This document shows, piece after piece, positions 46,800-57,943 of a DNA stretch of 64,000 bases. Positions within the stretch are counted from its first letter, which is position 1; each line of letters begins with the position of its first letter. The notes under the pieces were generated by a model. That model searched no databases. It was not told the DNA's origin and saw only the letters and a list, made by a program, of their open reading frames with translations. A program made the position numbers and the translations under genes. Origin of the DNA: Carallia brachiata (Eukaryota; Streptophyta; Magnoliopsida; Malpighiales; Rhizophoraceae); assembly GCA_021464245.1 (NCBI GenBank), contig JADCRB010000072.1, positions 2,399,506 through 2,463,505 of the forward strand. The letters run 5' to 3'.

Positions 46800-47590
46800 A
46801 CCATTGCTTTAAGCAAAGCCTGAATTGACCTCCATTAAATTGCTTTCTGCATTCAAACATGGTGGCCAAGATGTAAATATAAGCAGACTATTGCATTCCA
46901 AATGCTATTGTACGGAGATGCATAAATAAATAAGTAAGGAGCTCCATAGACATGCATGCACCTAAAGAGACTTTAAAACAAAAATAAAGGGAAGTAGATA
47001 GAGAATAATTGATCACTATAAAATAAATGCTTACAGTAAAGTGGAGAGAGAGGGGAGGAATTTATTTGAAAATAGAAACACCAGCCTGCCTGTGCAGAAT
47101 GGTTTTGAAGGTCATTCATGCACAACCATGTCTCATATATAACATCCCACATCAACTGAAAGATAATGAAATAACCACTTTTCAAAAAAGAATTATTGAT
47201 TGTATCCAAAATAATCAATGATCATCCAACAATTCCATTGAGAACTATTTTTTTCCTCTGTTTCATTATATTAAGCCACAACGGGAAGCCCTGAATTGGC
47301 TCCATTGAATTGCTGCCTCCAAGCATGGTGGTCAGTTGTCAAAGTATTAACAGATTATTGCAGATTATTATACTCCTTTTTAATCAATCAGATTATTGGA
47401 TTCCAAATGTCATTACTGTGTAAGAAAACAAATAAGTAACATGCATGCAGCCAAAAAGGCTTTTTGAAATAAGAAAGAGGGAAACTGAGAAGTGATAACC
47501 ATAAAGCATAATGATTAGCTAGAAGAAAGATACACCATCCTTCCTGTGCATTTTGGTCTTTGGAGGTCTTGCATGCACGCACGTGTACAA
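46800..47590. repeat. Diverged tandem duplication, unit about 470 bp
   Basis: About 46815-47130 and 47285-47590 share, in order, CCTGAATTG...CTCCATT, AATTGCT, CATGGTGG, ATTCCAAATG, ATAAGTAA, CATGCATG, a CCTGTGCA patch, and GGTC followed by TCATGCAC or TTGCATGCAC. Both copies are noncoding. Confidence 0.6.
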
Positions 47591-48230
47591 ACCTGAAGAG
47601 AAGGATTCTCACAGGATGTTGGGTGTTAAAAGCAAAGCTAATGACTATTCAAAACAAAAAAGAAAAAACAAAGCTAATATGAGGTATACTGCAGCTTGAA
47701 TCAGAGTCCAGAAGGTCAGGTGACAGCATTCCTAGAGCAGATGATTTTGGATGTCTTAGACATATCATAATATTTCTTCTTTAGGCCAGCCTGAATATCA
47801 TCTGTGATGGTAAATTTCAAGCTGGTCACATCTCTAAATCATAAACTGCAATTTTTCAATTCGAAATGCTTGTACCAATTGCAATAATTCGAACATGTTG
47901 GAAATGGAATGCTACAGCCTAAGCAAATCAAGTCTTAAACAAGTAAAAGTCAACAATCGTCTAGGAGAAAAGGCAAGAATGTTTCAACAGAATGGACAAC
48001 GAATGAGCAATGATTCAAAATGATAAGTGACATGAAAATGCTGAAGTCCCATTGTCTACCACAGAATTTACTTATACATAATCAATAAAAATCTAAAATA
48101 AAAAATTATTTCAAATCTTGTCTTACAGTTGCCGTATGAACTAAAAGGACATTAAAATCCAACAGATTTGTAAAAGGCAACAGCAATTCGAATAAGGCAA
48201 AAGAATATCAACATAAGTGATTGGATGTAC
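47591..48230. other. AT-rich spacer
   Basis: No reading frame, repeat or RNA gene was recognised. Confidence 0.4.
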
Positions 48231-48490
48231 CTTATGTAGCCTTGAAAAGCAATCTCCACACAATCCATGCCTCCATCATTGATCATGTGTTGGTGTCCTT
48301 TGAACTGAAGCCAAAATTTGTTTGCTTAAAGTTAAACATGTGAAGAGATTTCCAAAAGAGTCTTTAGTCTTAAACAAAACAACTCGATCTGAAGACAATC
48401 TATAACATTCAGGTATCCTTTAAAATCTGACTTGCCAAAAAAGTTCTGCCTCGTGCATCTCTTCAGGTTTCCAGACAGTATCTCCAATTT
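48231..48490 (-). other. Two exon-like relics of an unrecognised gene
   Basis: On the minus strand a piece ending at 48432 reads IGDTVWKPEEMHEAELFWQ and meets a GTCAGA donor. After a 127-bp gap with acceptor TTGGCTTCAG, a 74-bp piece (48304-48231) reads FKGHQHMINDGGMDCVEIAF and then QGYIR, before donor GTACAT. The phase is zero at the join and the peptide looks protein-like and hydrophilic. I do not recognise the family. Upstream of the first piece is a stop, so the exon start is uncertain. These may be remnants of a gene whose other exons decayed or were lost. Confidence 0.4.
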
Positions 48491-48862
48491 AAGATTCTCT
48501 GACAAAATTTTTCTGAAATTGAATTAGAAAATAAATTTTCAAGCCAGAGAAGATATCAAAACACACCGTAGGCCTTGCACCCGTTAATGAAAAACTGTAG
48601 GATATCTGAAACGATTCAACTTTTGTGATAGGCTAATACCATAATAAATTCTAACTATGTGAGAAATTGAATCATAATAATAATATCTGAGCACTTTTCC
48701 TTGTCAAATGGCAAGACGGCCATACCAGATTTCAATTTCTCTTGCTTCCCACCCCAAATGTCCTACCTCGACAAACCAAATCATGTCATCCTGTAAAACA
48801 GAGTCAAAGACCGCTTCCTCCTCTTGGATCTGTTCCAAATAACACAAGCTTATTCATCCATG

Positions 48863-49258
48863 GCCTCTATTCATCCATGGTCGTACATCCCAGCGACCTC
48901 GTCCATGCTTGGACAGCGTACGGCGCGCACGCATGTCATGGTCTCCGCTACAAGGGTAATAGCGGCCAGTATTTATTGGACCACTTTCAAAACTCTGCTG
49001 GCAAAAATAAAGCATCTGGAAAGAGGGGAAATGAAATTGAGAGATTACCCATTCCACGTTAGACAAAAGCCTACAAGAAGGACTTTGAAATTCAGTTGGT
49101 TGAACTGACATTGAGTGGTATTTATTAAGAACTCTTTTATTAGAAAATTACTTAAAAACTTAATTTTTATGAAACTTGCTGTATCACGTATTTGTACATG
49201 TTTAGAATCAAGGAGAAGTTGAGTGAGATTCTCTTTATTAGATGTGATCTGCATCTTT
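48863..49258. repeat. Receptor-unit 3' flank, paralogous to 36145-36537
   Basis: Same ordered words as the block downstream of U2 (TCGTACATCC, GACCTCGTCCA, GAGATTACCCATT, ACTTAAAAACTTAATTTTTA), with substitutions. It lies immediately downstream of U3. Confidence 0.8.
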
Positions 49259-49265
49259 TTTCGTC

Positions 49266-50215
49266 CTAGTTTTGGTCCACCGTATATATTTCCTTATTCA
49301 TCAAGAGTGCAACGAACAAGAACATATGAAGGTATATTTTCAAGTCCTGCTCAACACCTTTACTTCTTTTTGTGGGTATGGAGGCAATGATTGATGGGTT
49401 TCGAGAGCAACTAACAGCTAGATCTTGAATGAATAATTCTTTGTCACCATCAAAGTTATAAGGTGGCAAGAAACTTAAGGTGACATTCTAAAAAATTATT
49501 ATTGAGATATACTTTGTTTAAAAGAAAATTAGATAGTGTCAGTTAAATTATATTAAATTTAGGTAACTTAATGTCCACTTCCCCAAAGTTATAATTGGAG
49601 ATGGAATGGATCCACTTAATTTATTTACGGAGGGTCTAAGTGCACAAGATGGAACTTACCTATTTCAGTTGGCATTTTTCCAAAAATTCTGTTATGGGAA
49701 AGGTCAATATAAGTCAACGCAATCAAATGTTCAACCACTTTTGGTATGGGACCTTCTAAAAGATTTGAACCGAGCGAAATAAATTGATCAATTGGCCTAT
49801 TGATGAAGGTATTGGGCCGTTCAGCTTGTTATAACTGAGATCCAAAACAATCAAGGCTTTCAGGTTTCCCAAAGGTGATGAAATAGGACCGCTAATCCGA
49901 TCCCCTGCAAAGTCTATTTTGGTCAAATTGGCTGCATTGAAGAGAGATAATGGAATTGGGCCTGTGAGCTTGTTACGACCAAGAATCAACTCCAAATTCT
50001 TTAGACGTCCCAACTCTGACGGGATATTACCAGATAACGAGTTATTAGCAAGGTTTAAGTAAGAAAGTCAGAGCAACCAAGTTTCCAATCACTTTTGGTA
50101 TGGGACCTTTCAAAAAATTTGAACTAAGGGAAAGATACTGCAAATTGATTAAGTTGCCTAACAACAAAGGAATTGGGCTTAAGTTCAAGTTCTCACTTTG
50201 TCTCTTGCTCTTAAT
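49266..50215 (-). pseudogene. LRR receptor-like kinase U3, LRR and C-terminal part, kinase domain deleted
   Basis: From 50215 the minus strand reads LRRs (IPLLLGNLINLQYLSLSSN, LGRLKNLELILGRNKLTGPI, PLGNLKALIVLDLSYNKLNG) with frame changes near 50060, 49770 and 49640-49500. The last 68 codons (49469-49266) read PPYNFDGDKELFIQDLAVSC, a juxtamembrane stretch, HMFLFVALL and then directly NKEIYTVDQN-stop. That join fuses the start of the membrane helix, in frame, to the last nine or so codons of the family C-terminus. It removes the whole kinase domain and the intron. The matching N-terminal half is probably at 55080-55470, beyond an inserted THADA fragment. No functional product is expected. Confidence 0.8.
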
Positions 50216-50848
50216 TTAGGGCATCATACGTGTTGTTGGATTCAAAACTTGTTAACACTATGATTAAATGTAGAGACCCTTTCAAACTCAATAGTATTTA
50301 AGTGATATATTCGTTCTATGAGAATGATTAAATGAAAATGTTAACAACCCAAATGCCGACCTTAGTATATAGTATATAGAGGCTATAACCAACATCCTAT
50401 AAGCATTTTTTTTAAATTAAAAAAAAAAACACTGATTAACAATTAAAAAGTGATTCAAATCGAAAAATTCCCAATCTTAGTTACCTAATCATAGTTGAAA
50501 CTTCAACTTCAATTTACTCTTATTAGAAATTCAATTTTTAGACATGTTGATAAATTTTTTTTTCCCTGAAAAATAAATTGAATGAAAGGGGAAAACAAAG
50601 CAACGAAAAACAGGCATAAATAAAAGTTGAAACAAACAATTGTTACTGACATCTCTCTATGCAGCATTGTTCAAGGCTCTGACTCCCATTTTTTTCTTCT
50701 GAAATCTCACATGAAATAAGCCTTGCTTAATCAAAGCCCAGTAATGGCCTTCCATACTGTGTTTTTTTCTCCCAATTGATCATGTTTGTACACAGACAAA
50801 CCAAAGGGAACATCCTGCTTAGACCTCCCAAAAATCTATGTTCCACAC
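50216..50848. other. AT-rich spacer between receptor LRRs and a dispersed repeat
   Basis: No gene recognised. It may be decayed receptor DNA, since it lies where the missing middle of U3 should be, but I see no LRR peptide in it. Confidence 0.35.
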
Positions 50849-51046
50849 GGTTGGTTTTCTTTTTGGTTTACTCATTTGGAATGGAATCAAGGGAAGGCTT
50901 GCAAGACAAAATTCTCCTCCACAGATCCTCTGCTGTGATTTGTTTCATTCCAATGAAAAAAGATGGAATCATTTACTCACCAATTTTACTGGGGTTGATC
51001 ATTTTTTCTACAACACTTAAATCAATTTAGTTGAAAGAAAATTCAA
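50849..51046. repeat. Dispersed 200-bp repeat, second copy at 57741-57943
   Basis: TTGGTTTTCTTTTTGGTT, CATTTGGAATGGAATCAAGG, AAGGCTTGCAAGAC, GATGGAATCATTT and ATCATTTTTTCTACAA recur in order in both copies. This copy abuts the left end of the duplicated THADA fragment. Its nature is unknown. Confidence 0.75.
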
Positions 51047-51356
51047 GACTAGAACACTTCCTTCTCGATATGAGAATCCATTTTCCTTCTGGAAAGATCC
51101 TACAGAGATGAAAGCAAGCATGGGAACTATACTATCCATATCAAGTTCTAGTACAACTGGCAGAGCATAAGTGTTCAGGTTTGTGCGAAGCTTCGAAACC
51201 CCAGTAGGTAGTGCACACAAGAAAGGGTCAGGCATTGCCCTATGCAAAATGTGTTACCCTGCTCAACACCATTGCTGTTCCAACACTCATCACGCAAGTG
51301 CTCAAGAAATCATGTCAAGAACGTTATCGCAGCACAACAAACATCGTCGTCGTCAG

Positions 51357-51538
51357 TAGGGCTGTTCAAAAACTGCCTAATCCGTAAAAAACCATTCAAT
51401 CCGCACCGCTTATATCCGCATCTGCCAAAACAGTAAAAAAAAAAAAAAAATTTGCAGTTTTAAATTTTTTAAAACCGCCAAAGGCGGATTAGTAATGGTT
51501 TCGTAATTCTAAAAACTGCGGATAACCAATCTAATCTG

Positions 51539-51573
<35 letters not shown>

Positions 51574-52401
51574 TATTGCAGTAATACAAGCTACTGCCAA
51601 ATGCTTATTGCAACAGTAAATGCCCGCATACACGCACACGCCCAGAAACTGTCCCTGAGATCAAGAAAACATATGGAAACAATTCTCTCAAAAATAATGG
51701 TTGGCCAGGAAGTGTAGCTGTTGGGGGCTTGGTACAGCCCATTTTTCCACCCTATATACACACATGATTTCCTTTTATTGGCTGCATAAGTTTAAAAAAA
51801 TCATTGACTTACGGTATGCGCAATCAAGTTGTTTTGTCAAATCTTAATAACACAGAATTTGTTCTTACACACTTCAACAGCAACTTACATACAGTATGAA
51901 TTGTAAGGAAATATGCATCTTATGACAAACTCTCTTCCTAACTGTGGATGTGTCAGAATGTTGTTCAAAGGAACGACCAATAATGCTTGTCCCGAGAGGC
52001 CAACAAATGAAAATTAAAATTAATCAAGCCAAAGCTCACCAAAATCAGTGTAGAATAACCCGTGCTCAATATACAAGAATTTTGTAAGAGCTATTTATGT
52101 CGTCTTATGTAAAAGCCGTGAATTTATTATAATATGTAATTCTTTAGCATCGATAAAATAAGATAGGCACTTTATTTATTTTGTAAATAAAGGTAGAAAA
52201 TATTGGTAATAATTTGATATATAAATAATTTGACTAAAATTGCTTCAACCGCCCAAACCAATCTGTCAAATGACGGATTAGTTTGGGCGGTTTGAATGAT
52301 TAGTGGATTGGTTGCGGTTTGAAATTTTTAAACCGCCCCTATAATAGTTTGGATGTAAATTTTTTATATAAACCGTCCAATTCGACCCGCGAGCACCCCT
52401 A
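51357..52401. mobile_element. Non-autonomous hAT-like element in the THADA fragment
   Basis: It is 1,045 bp with imperfect 11-bp terminal inverted repeats (TAGGGCTGTTC / TAGGGGTGCTC). The target-site duplications are 8 bp (GTCGTCAG at 51349-51356, GTCATCAG at 52402-52409, one mismatch), as expected of hAT. Subterminal AACCGCC/GGCGGTT words cluster at both ends, and a TA microsatellite sits at 51542-51571. There is no transposase. Removing it restores the THADA alignment. Confidence 0.88.
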
Positions 52402-52881
52402 GTCATCAGTATATGCTTGTGCCATTTGGCGTAGCAGGTCAGGACACATATCCAGCATAGTCCTCGCTCCCAGCCTCTTGGTTAATGACGCTAAAGGGAC
52501 ATAGCTCCCTTTGCAAGGTGGGCCAGATGGAGAACATCAGATGCAATCTTCTGCAAGAATGACCTTATGTTGTCACTGCCCTTTCCCCAACAAAGAGTTG
52601 ATTGGATGTCCAAATACAGATCGACAATCAAATGATCTTTTTTCACTGTTTGACTTAAAGGATCTTCCATGTTGTTCCATATAATCCTCAGGATTCTTGT
52701 CCCCAGTTCCTCCAGGATTGGGACATAATTATCAGACAAATCAGTAACCTTACTTAACATTGAGGTCTTCGTCTGTTGCAAACAAATTTGCAACACGGTC
52801 AATGGGTGAAAATTAAAATGGCTGTCAATGGGGTTCTCACAATAGTCACATAGCTCAGGCAAAATCTCATCATATAGAATT

Positions 52882-53242
52882 TGATAGAATTGGTGCTGCT
52901 GCATTCTCAACACTTCCCTCTAGAATTTGAAGTTTAAGTTTCAAATTTGAAATGTAAAAGAGCTGTTATGTAACAGCTAATTTGTTGCAGCTTTTCTTTA
53001 AATTTTGAATATAAATCTACCTCTATATATAATTAATGAAGTAGAGGAAGTCATTTTATGTCTCTCTTCTCCTTGCTGTCATTTTTGCAGCAAGTTTTTA
53101 CCCTCTGCAACTTCATTTCTCTGCTGTAATTTTTCTGCATCTTTGTCTCTGCTGCACTTTCTTGTTCCAATGCTCATGCTACTCATTCAATGCCTCATTT
53201 TCAGCTTCAATGCTTTCCCTTTCATCCCTCATAAAACCAACA
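52882..53242 (+). repeat. 5' LTR of the TRIM-like element
   Basis: Begins TGATAGAATTGGTGCTGCTG and ends CATAAAACCAACA. Confidence 0.92.
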
Positions 53243-53866
53243 AAGTGGTATCAGAGCATAACGATCTTGAAGGGCCTGTGATCATTCAACAAAACCAACA
53301 TCTTTTCCTGAAAATCAGAACATCATTTTACTGCTATCATTTCCAGCAGTAGATCATCATCTTTGTTCCTTTCATTCTCTGCAGCAACTCTTTTCCACCT
53401 CTCTCAAAACCTCAGCTGCATTTTCCACCCTCAAAGAACATCTCTTCTCTCAAAAACATCTCAAAAAAACATCATCAAATCTGGTCACAAACTAGAAAAC
53501 TTCAAGCCTCCTCAAAATGACAAAAACTCAAATCAAAACAAAAAATTTTTCTTGTTGCTCATGCAACACTCATCAAAATCCTTTCATCAAAACATCAATG
53601 ACCTCCATCTTGAGTTCGGGAGACTAAAAAATGAACTCACCCATCAATGCCCTCTATCATGAGTTCGAGAGGTTAAAAAATGAACTCCAATACCATTCCT
53701 GCTGCAAAGTCTGTACAGGGATGTTCATGCCATCAACAACAACAACAAACTCAACCTTTTTCTTCAAATCTCAGCAAATCCTTCAAGGAGGAGCAATCAA
53801 AGAAGAAGTCCACATCAGTTTCATCAAAGAACCTTTTGTTTTCAATGCATCATCACCAAGGAGGAG

Positions 53867-54238
53867 TGATAGAATTGGTGCTGCTGCATCCTCAACACTT
53901 CCCTCTAGAATTTGAAGTTTAAGTTTCAAATTTGAAATGTAAAAGAGCTGTTATGTAACAGCTAATTTGTTGCAGCTTTTCTTTAAATTTTGAATATAAA
54001 TCTACCTCTATATAATGAGGTTTTCATAATTAATGAAGTAGAGGAAGTCATTTTATGTCTCTCTTCTCCTTGCTGTCATTTTTGCAGCAAGTTTTTACCC
54101 TCTGCAACTTCATTTCTTTGCGTAATTTTTGCTCATCTTTGTCTCTGCTGCACTTTCTTGTTCCAATGCTCATGCTACTCATTCAATGCCTCATTTTCAA
54201 CTTCAATGCTTTCCCTTTCATCCCTCATAAAACCAACA
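53867..54238 (+). repeat. 3' LTR of the TRIM-like element
   Basis: Direct repeat of 52882-53242 with one short insertion and a few substitutions or deletions. Confidence 0.92.
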
Positions 54239-55079
54239 GAATTGTCCTAACAGAGGAACCATAACAACTATTTCCAGCATGGACATTCGTATTTAGACTT
54301 GATACAACAAGAAAGGTATTAAGTATATTCCACGAAACAGGGGTAAGAATACCTCTAATCAAGCAGAGCCTGCTAAAAACACAGAAAGTATGTATCTCAG
54401 AGGACAAATCCCCTTTAAATGGTACCTTTAAAATAACACTGCTACACTCAACTCCATTATCATTACCATGAAAACTACAAGTAGTTTGACCAAATATACC
54501 TTCAATGATAACCAAACCAAGCTCCTGAGTGGTAAGACAAGCTTGCAAAGCAGAGCAGAAGCTCACACCAGCGGTCACGAAACAGTCCCTCGAAAAAACC
54601 ACCGATTTCAACACACTCACTAAAACCCCTAGAATTCTATCCATAACAATCAATCCACCAAAACAAACGAACCCACTAAATTTGACACGGAACCGCAGAA
54701 CCAAGTAGTACAAACAAGACAAAGCCTCTTGACACTGCTCCATAACAATGGGGGACGGCCTAGCCCACTCGTTCGTCTCGCAAACAACACTCTCCAGCCC
54801 CAAAACGGCATCCCAAGCAACCAAAACCGCACAATCTTCAACAACCTTCACCAACTACCCTAATTTGGGCATACCCATTATAGACAACGCCACTCTCGAC
54901 AAAAAAAATCCTCTCTTTCCCATATTCTTGCCCTCTACCCGATCACCATACTCCTCACAAAGCTGTCTGAAACACTAAAAAACCGAACCTTGCAACTCCC
55001 TGTCACCGAGTTTCAATAAAGCCGAAACTAAAGTTCGATTCAAGGGCATAGAATTCTCCAGAAACATGATCCATACGTA

Positions 55080-55470
55080 AGATTTCTCCAGATATATAAT
55101 GGCCCCGTAAATCAAGAAGAAACAGGTTTGGAAAGCAGGAGAAATTCACTCTCTGAAACTTAGATGCCACCGATGTGATGATCTCATCAGGACGTGGATT
55201 TATCTGCGTGATGCTTCCAACGTCGTTGCAAGCTATACCCGGCCACGTGCAATGGCTTCTCGTGTCATTAACATTGTAATAAGACTGTTCAACCCAACGG
55301 CTCCACCACCAGCCATCGAGCACGGCCTGTGCTTCTTGTCTTAGCAAGGATGTTTCCAATGCAGTAGCTGACAAAATTGGCACACCCAGATAAGGATTAA
55401 TAATTACGCAAGTACAGATGAAGGTAGTCCAAGCTACAATCTTAATATGAATGGTGATGGAGACTGCCAT
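55080..55470 (-). pseudogene. LRR receptor-like kinase U3, N-terminal fragment
   Basis: ATG at 55470 begins [20 protein letters not shown], the family signal peptide, followed by WWWSRWVEQSYYNVNDTRSH, the N-cap HCTWPGIACNDVG and [18 protein letters not shown]. Receptor homology stops at 55080, at GATTTCTCC on the plus strand, where the THADA fragment begins. The frame continues out of phase for about 25 codons through THADA DNA to a stop. The 23-bp upstream block is at 56048-56070. I read this as the front half of the gene whose rear lies at 49266-50215. Confidence 0.88.
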
Positions 55471-56047
55471 AATGGGTTCTGCAGTCATAAGCTTGTTACC
55501 AGGTTGAGCTTGGATTAAAGCAAGTTGATTGCTCCCGTGCCTCACTAAATACGGGCACTAGTAGCTTCGGGCTGTTGGTCTTCTAGTCAATGATTCGACC
55601 CATGTGACCTTGCCTATAACATTTTGCAAATTCCAGTCATGTATTAAGTAAATCTATGGGCGCAGTTAAATGGCTACCTAAAAATTGACGAGGAATCTAA
55701 CACAGTACAACCGATTATTTTTTTTTTCAACCGAATGTTTTCTTTTCTGCAACAAAGAACGAAAAAAATTTTTCGTCTGTCTTTTTGTTGAAGAAAAAAA
55801 TATCTCACTGCAAAAAATAAAAAGTAACCAATTACAATGTATCTAATATCGCGTCTATTTTTTATGTGCTTATGTATTTTTTTCCTAAATCTATAATGTT
55901 TTCCATGTCGATGAAAGTGGACCTAAGGAATTGCCATACAATGGTTGTTTTTCCTATTCTGCTTGGGACAGCAATTATGAATTAATTTCCTGGATGCTTC
56001 CGTTCGCCGGGAGACAGTACATACATGTGAAAAATACTAGTGAAAGT
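55471..56047. other. Upstream flank of U3
   Basis: Paralogous to the flanks of the other units (for example CTTGGATTAAAGCAAGTTGA and CTTCCG near 55510-56000). An extra AT-rich segment lies at about 55660-55880. Confidence 0.5.
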
Positions 56048-56070
56048 GATGGAAACCGCGTTTAGACTAG
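56048..56070 (-). promoter_or_regulatory. Conserved upstream block with CGCG box, unit U3
   Basis: Identical 23-bp block, about 0.58 kb upstream of the U3 ATG. Confidence 0.45.
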
Positions 56071-57379
56071 TATATAGTAGGATCTAAAATCGAAGACGCG
56101 GATAACTTTTCGTCCTTAACCCAAGCACAGGTACTAAATCCAAACGCTTGTGGACACGTGATTAAATCTACTAGAAAGACTTTGTAGGCACATAATAATA
56201 AGAATGCAGTGAATATATAATAAAATTATATAATAAAGATATATTAAATTTTAAAAAGAAATAAATTATTTAAATTAACTATATATATTTTATTAAGTAT
56301 GTTTATATAATTTTACTCTCAATTAAGATCCGGCAACGGAGTCTTAACAGGACCTGTCATGTGTCCCATGATCAATCCCCATCGTTAGGGTCGTTGAATG
56401 TGCAAAGTGTCCACAACGTTTAACCATTCTTTTGTAGTCCGTCCGTGACACTCTAATCGTCTCAGTTGATTTGATTCGATGCTCTTGCATAAGTAACAAA
56501 TAAGTTGAAAATTTCCGGTCAAAAAAAAAAAGTTAGATAGCAAGTTATCGATTAATTCCGTAAGAAATGGTTTCGTGCAAAGAACAACATCGTTTCTTAA
56601 AATGTTTGATGGAAACCTATAAATGAGAAAACGCATTTTGTAAATAAACTCTACTGCACAGTCACGTAATCTGTTTCACATAAAAGATATATAATTAATC
56701 TAACAGTTTATCAATTTTTTTTTAATTTAATATATTTTTTACGATCTAACAATTTAGATTTTCATGTGTTAATTTTGTAACTACTATTTTGTAGGTTTCG
56801 TGCCCTGTGCGAAAATGATCTATTTGACGAACTCATTTGTAGGCCTTTGTGCCATCTATTTTTGTTTTATATAGGTTTCTTTGACATCTTTCTTATCGAT
56901 TTTATACGAAATTTGTATAAATTAATACAACGATTTTCTTCGTTAAAAAAAAAAAAAAAAAAAAGAAGTAGCGATCAGTCTATCCCTCGCCATCTTTATG
57001 CCATTTTCCACTTTTATTAGTCCATAATGAATTGAGAAGTAAAATAAAAATTGTCTAAGTTCAAACAAACAAATTTCTTTTCTTCTTATGAATTATCATC
57101 TGTTTCTAATGTATTTTTTTAACAGAAAAAAAATATATTATATATATATATATCAGTCACCGAATCTATAGAGTAGAGGTTGCAGTAATCTTGTTCTTTG
57201 GTATCTCCTTCGACAACCCCTTAAAAGGATCAACTCATTATTTGAGTATTAGTAAAATCGAGTATGATTTTGAATATAGTTCTGTTATAGGAGATTGCGA
57301 CGATTACTAAGTCAGATTTCTATTCTCCGCTTCAACACTTTTTTCTATAGAATACAGACACCTAGACTTTACTAGGGAG
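56071..57379. other. AT-rich spacer
   Basis: No gene recognised. It holds an A run at 56945-56964 and a short TA microsatellite near 57130-57152. Confidence 0.4.
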
Positions 57380-57455
57380 AGTGCGCATACAGGGAGTCGA
57401 ACCTAAATTGTGAATATAAAAATATATTTACTTACTACTAAACTACTATCTCAAG
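57380..57455 (-). mobile_element. Core of a tRNA-derived SINE
   Basis: On the minus strand, TAGTTTAGTAG (57445-57435) fits the RNA polymerase III A-box consensus, and GGTTCGACTCC (57403-57393) fits the B-box consensus exactly. They are 31 bp apart. The flanking arms do not form a complete tRNA cloverleaf and no target duplication was established, so the outer limits are unknown. Confidence 0.5.
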
Positions 57456-57740
57456 TAATTTTTAACATGTTTTACAATCATATCCTTATGTACAGATTAA
57501 TATAAAAGTTTACACACAGGAGACTGTCCCAGCTGGCTGGCGACAACCAATCATGGGAGTAGACTGGTCTCTTAACTGGGACCCACATAAGAGCTTTTGT
57601 TGCGTAACAAAGATAAAAATTAGGACAAAAAAATAGAGGACACAAACAAATAAAAATCGTTGAGTATGCACACCAAACAACCCTATAAATTTCCTTTTAC
57701 ATAATTCTATAGAAAACATCGTCTTTATTAACTATAGTAT

Positions 57741-57943
57741 GGTTGGTTTTCTTTTTGGTTCGCTCATTTGGAATGGAATCAAGGAAGGCTTGCAAGACCA
57801 AAATCTTCTCCGCAGATGCTCTGCTTTTGATTTTTGTTTTCCATCCAATGAAAAAGGATGGAATCATTTTCTAACCAATGTTTTGTGTGGTTAATCATTT
57901 TTTCTACAATACTTTAATTGATTTAGCTGAGAGAAAATTCAAT
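57741..57943. repeat. Dispersed 200-bp repeat, second copy of 50849-51046
   Basis: Same ordered words as the first copy, with about one change per ten bases by eye. Confidence 0.75.

Larger units (their letters stand above)
52882..54238 (+). mobile_element. TRIM-like miniature LTR retrotransposon in the THADA fragment
   Basis: It is 1,357 bp with LTRs 52882-53242 (361 bp) and 53867-54238 (372 bp), ends TG...CA, and an exact GAATT target duplication (52877-52881 and 54239-54243). The primer site TGGTATCAGAGC (53246-53257) is complementary to tRNA-iMet, and the polypurine tract AAGGAGGAG (53858-53866) abuts the 3' LTR. The 624-bp interior has no gag or pol. It holds a tandem pair of GAGTTCG(G/A)GAG...AAAAATGAACTC near 53610-53685. 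LTR differences are a few bases and a short indel (TATAATGAGGTTTTCATAA only in the right LTR), so it is young. It depends on proteins of other elements. Confidence 0.92.
51065..55078 (-). pseudogene. Duplicated fragment of THADA-like exon 1, carrying two nested elements
   Basis: Three blocks align with exon 1 of the THADA-like gene: 51065-51356 (gene 13170-13450), 52402-52881 (13451-13932) and 54239-55078 (13932-14775). A hAT-like element and a TRIM separate them. The fragment lies wholly within one exon, so it does not show whether it came by DNA or RNA. Its own lesions include a TAG where the gene has TAC (before LVKVVEDCAVLV) and a TGA in FLT-stop-FLEHL. It is intact at the site of the gene's first frameshift, reading RILGVLVSVLKS. 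The right edge joins receptor U3 N-terminal DNA at 55079-55080. Confidence 0.92.

Noticed and set aside
53005..54264. Several frames of 65-115 codons across the TRIM
   Set aside because: They cross LTR boundaries and recur in both LTRs; they are chance frames in a noncoding element.
55003..55079. Apparent fusion of the receptor N-terminus to a THADA protein
   Set aside because: The receptor frame continues out of phase with the THADA frame, so the extra codons are not a THADA domain.
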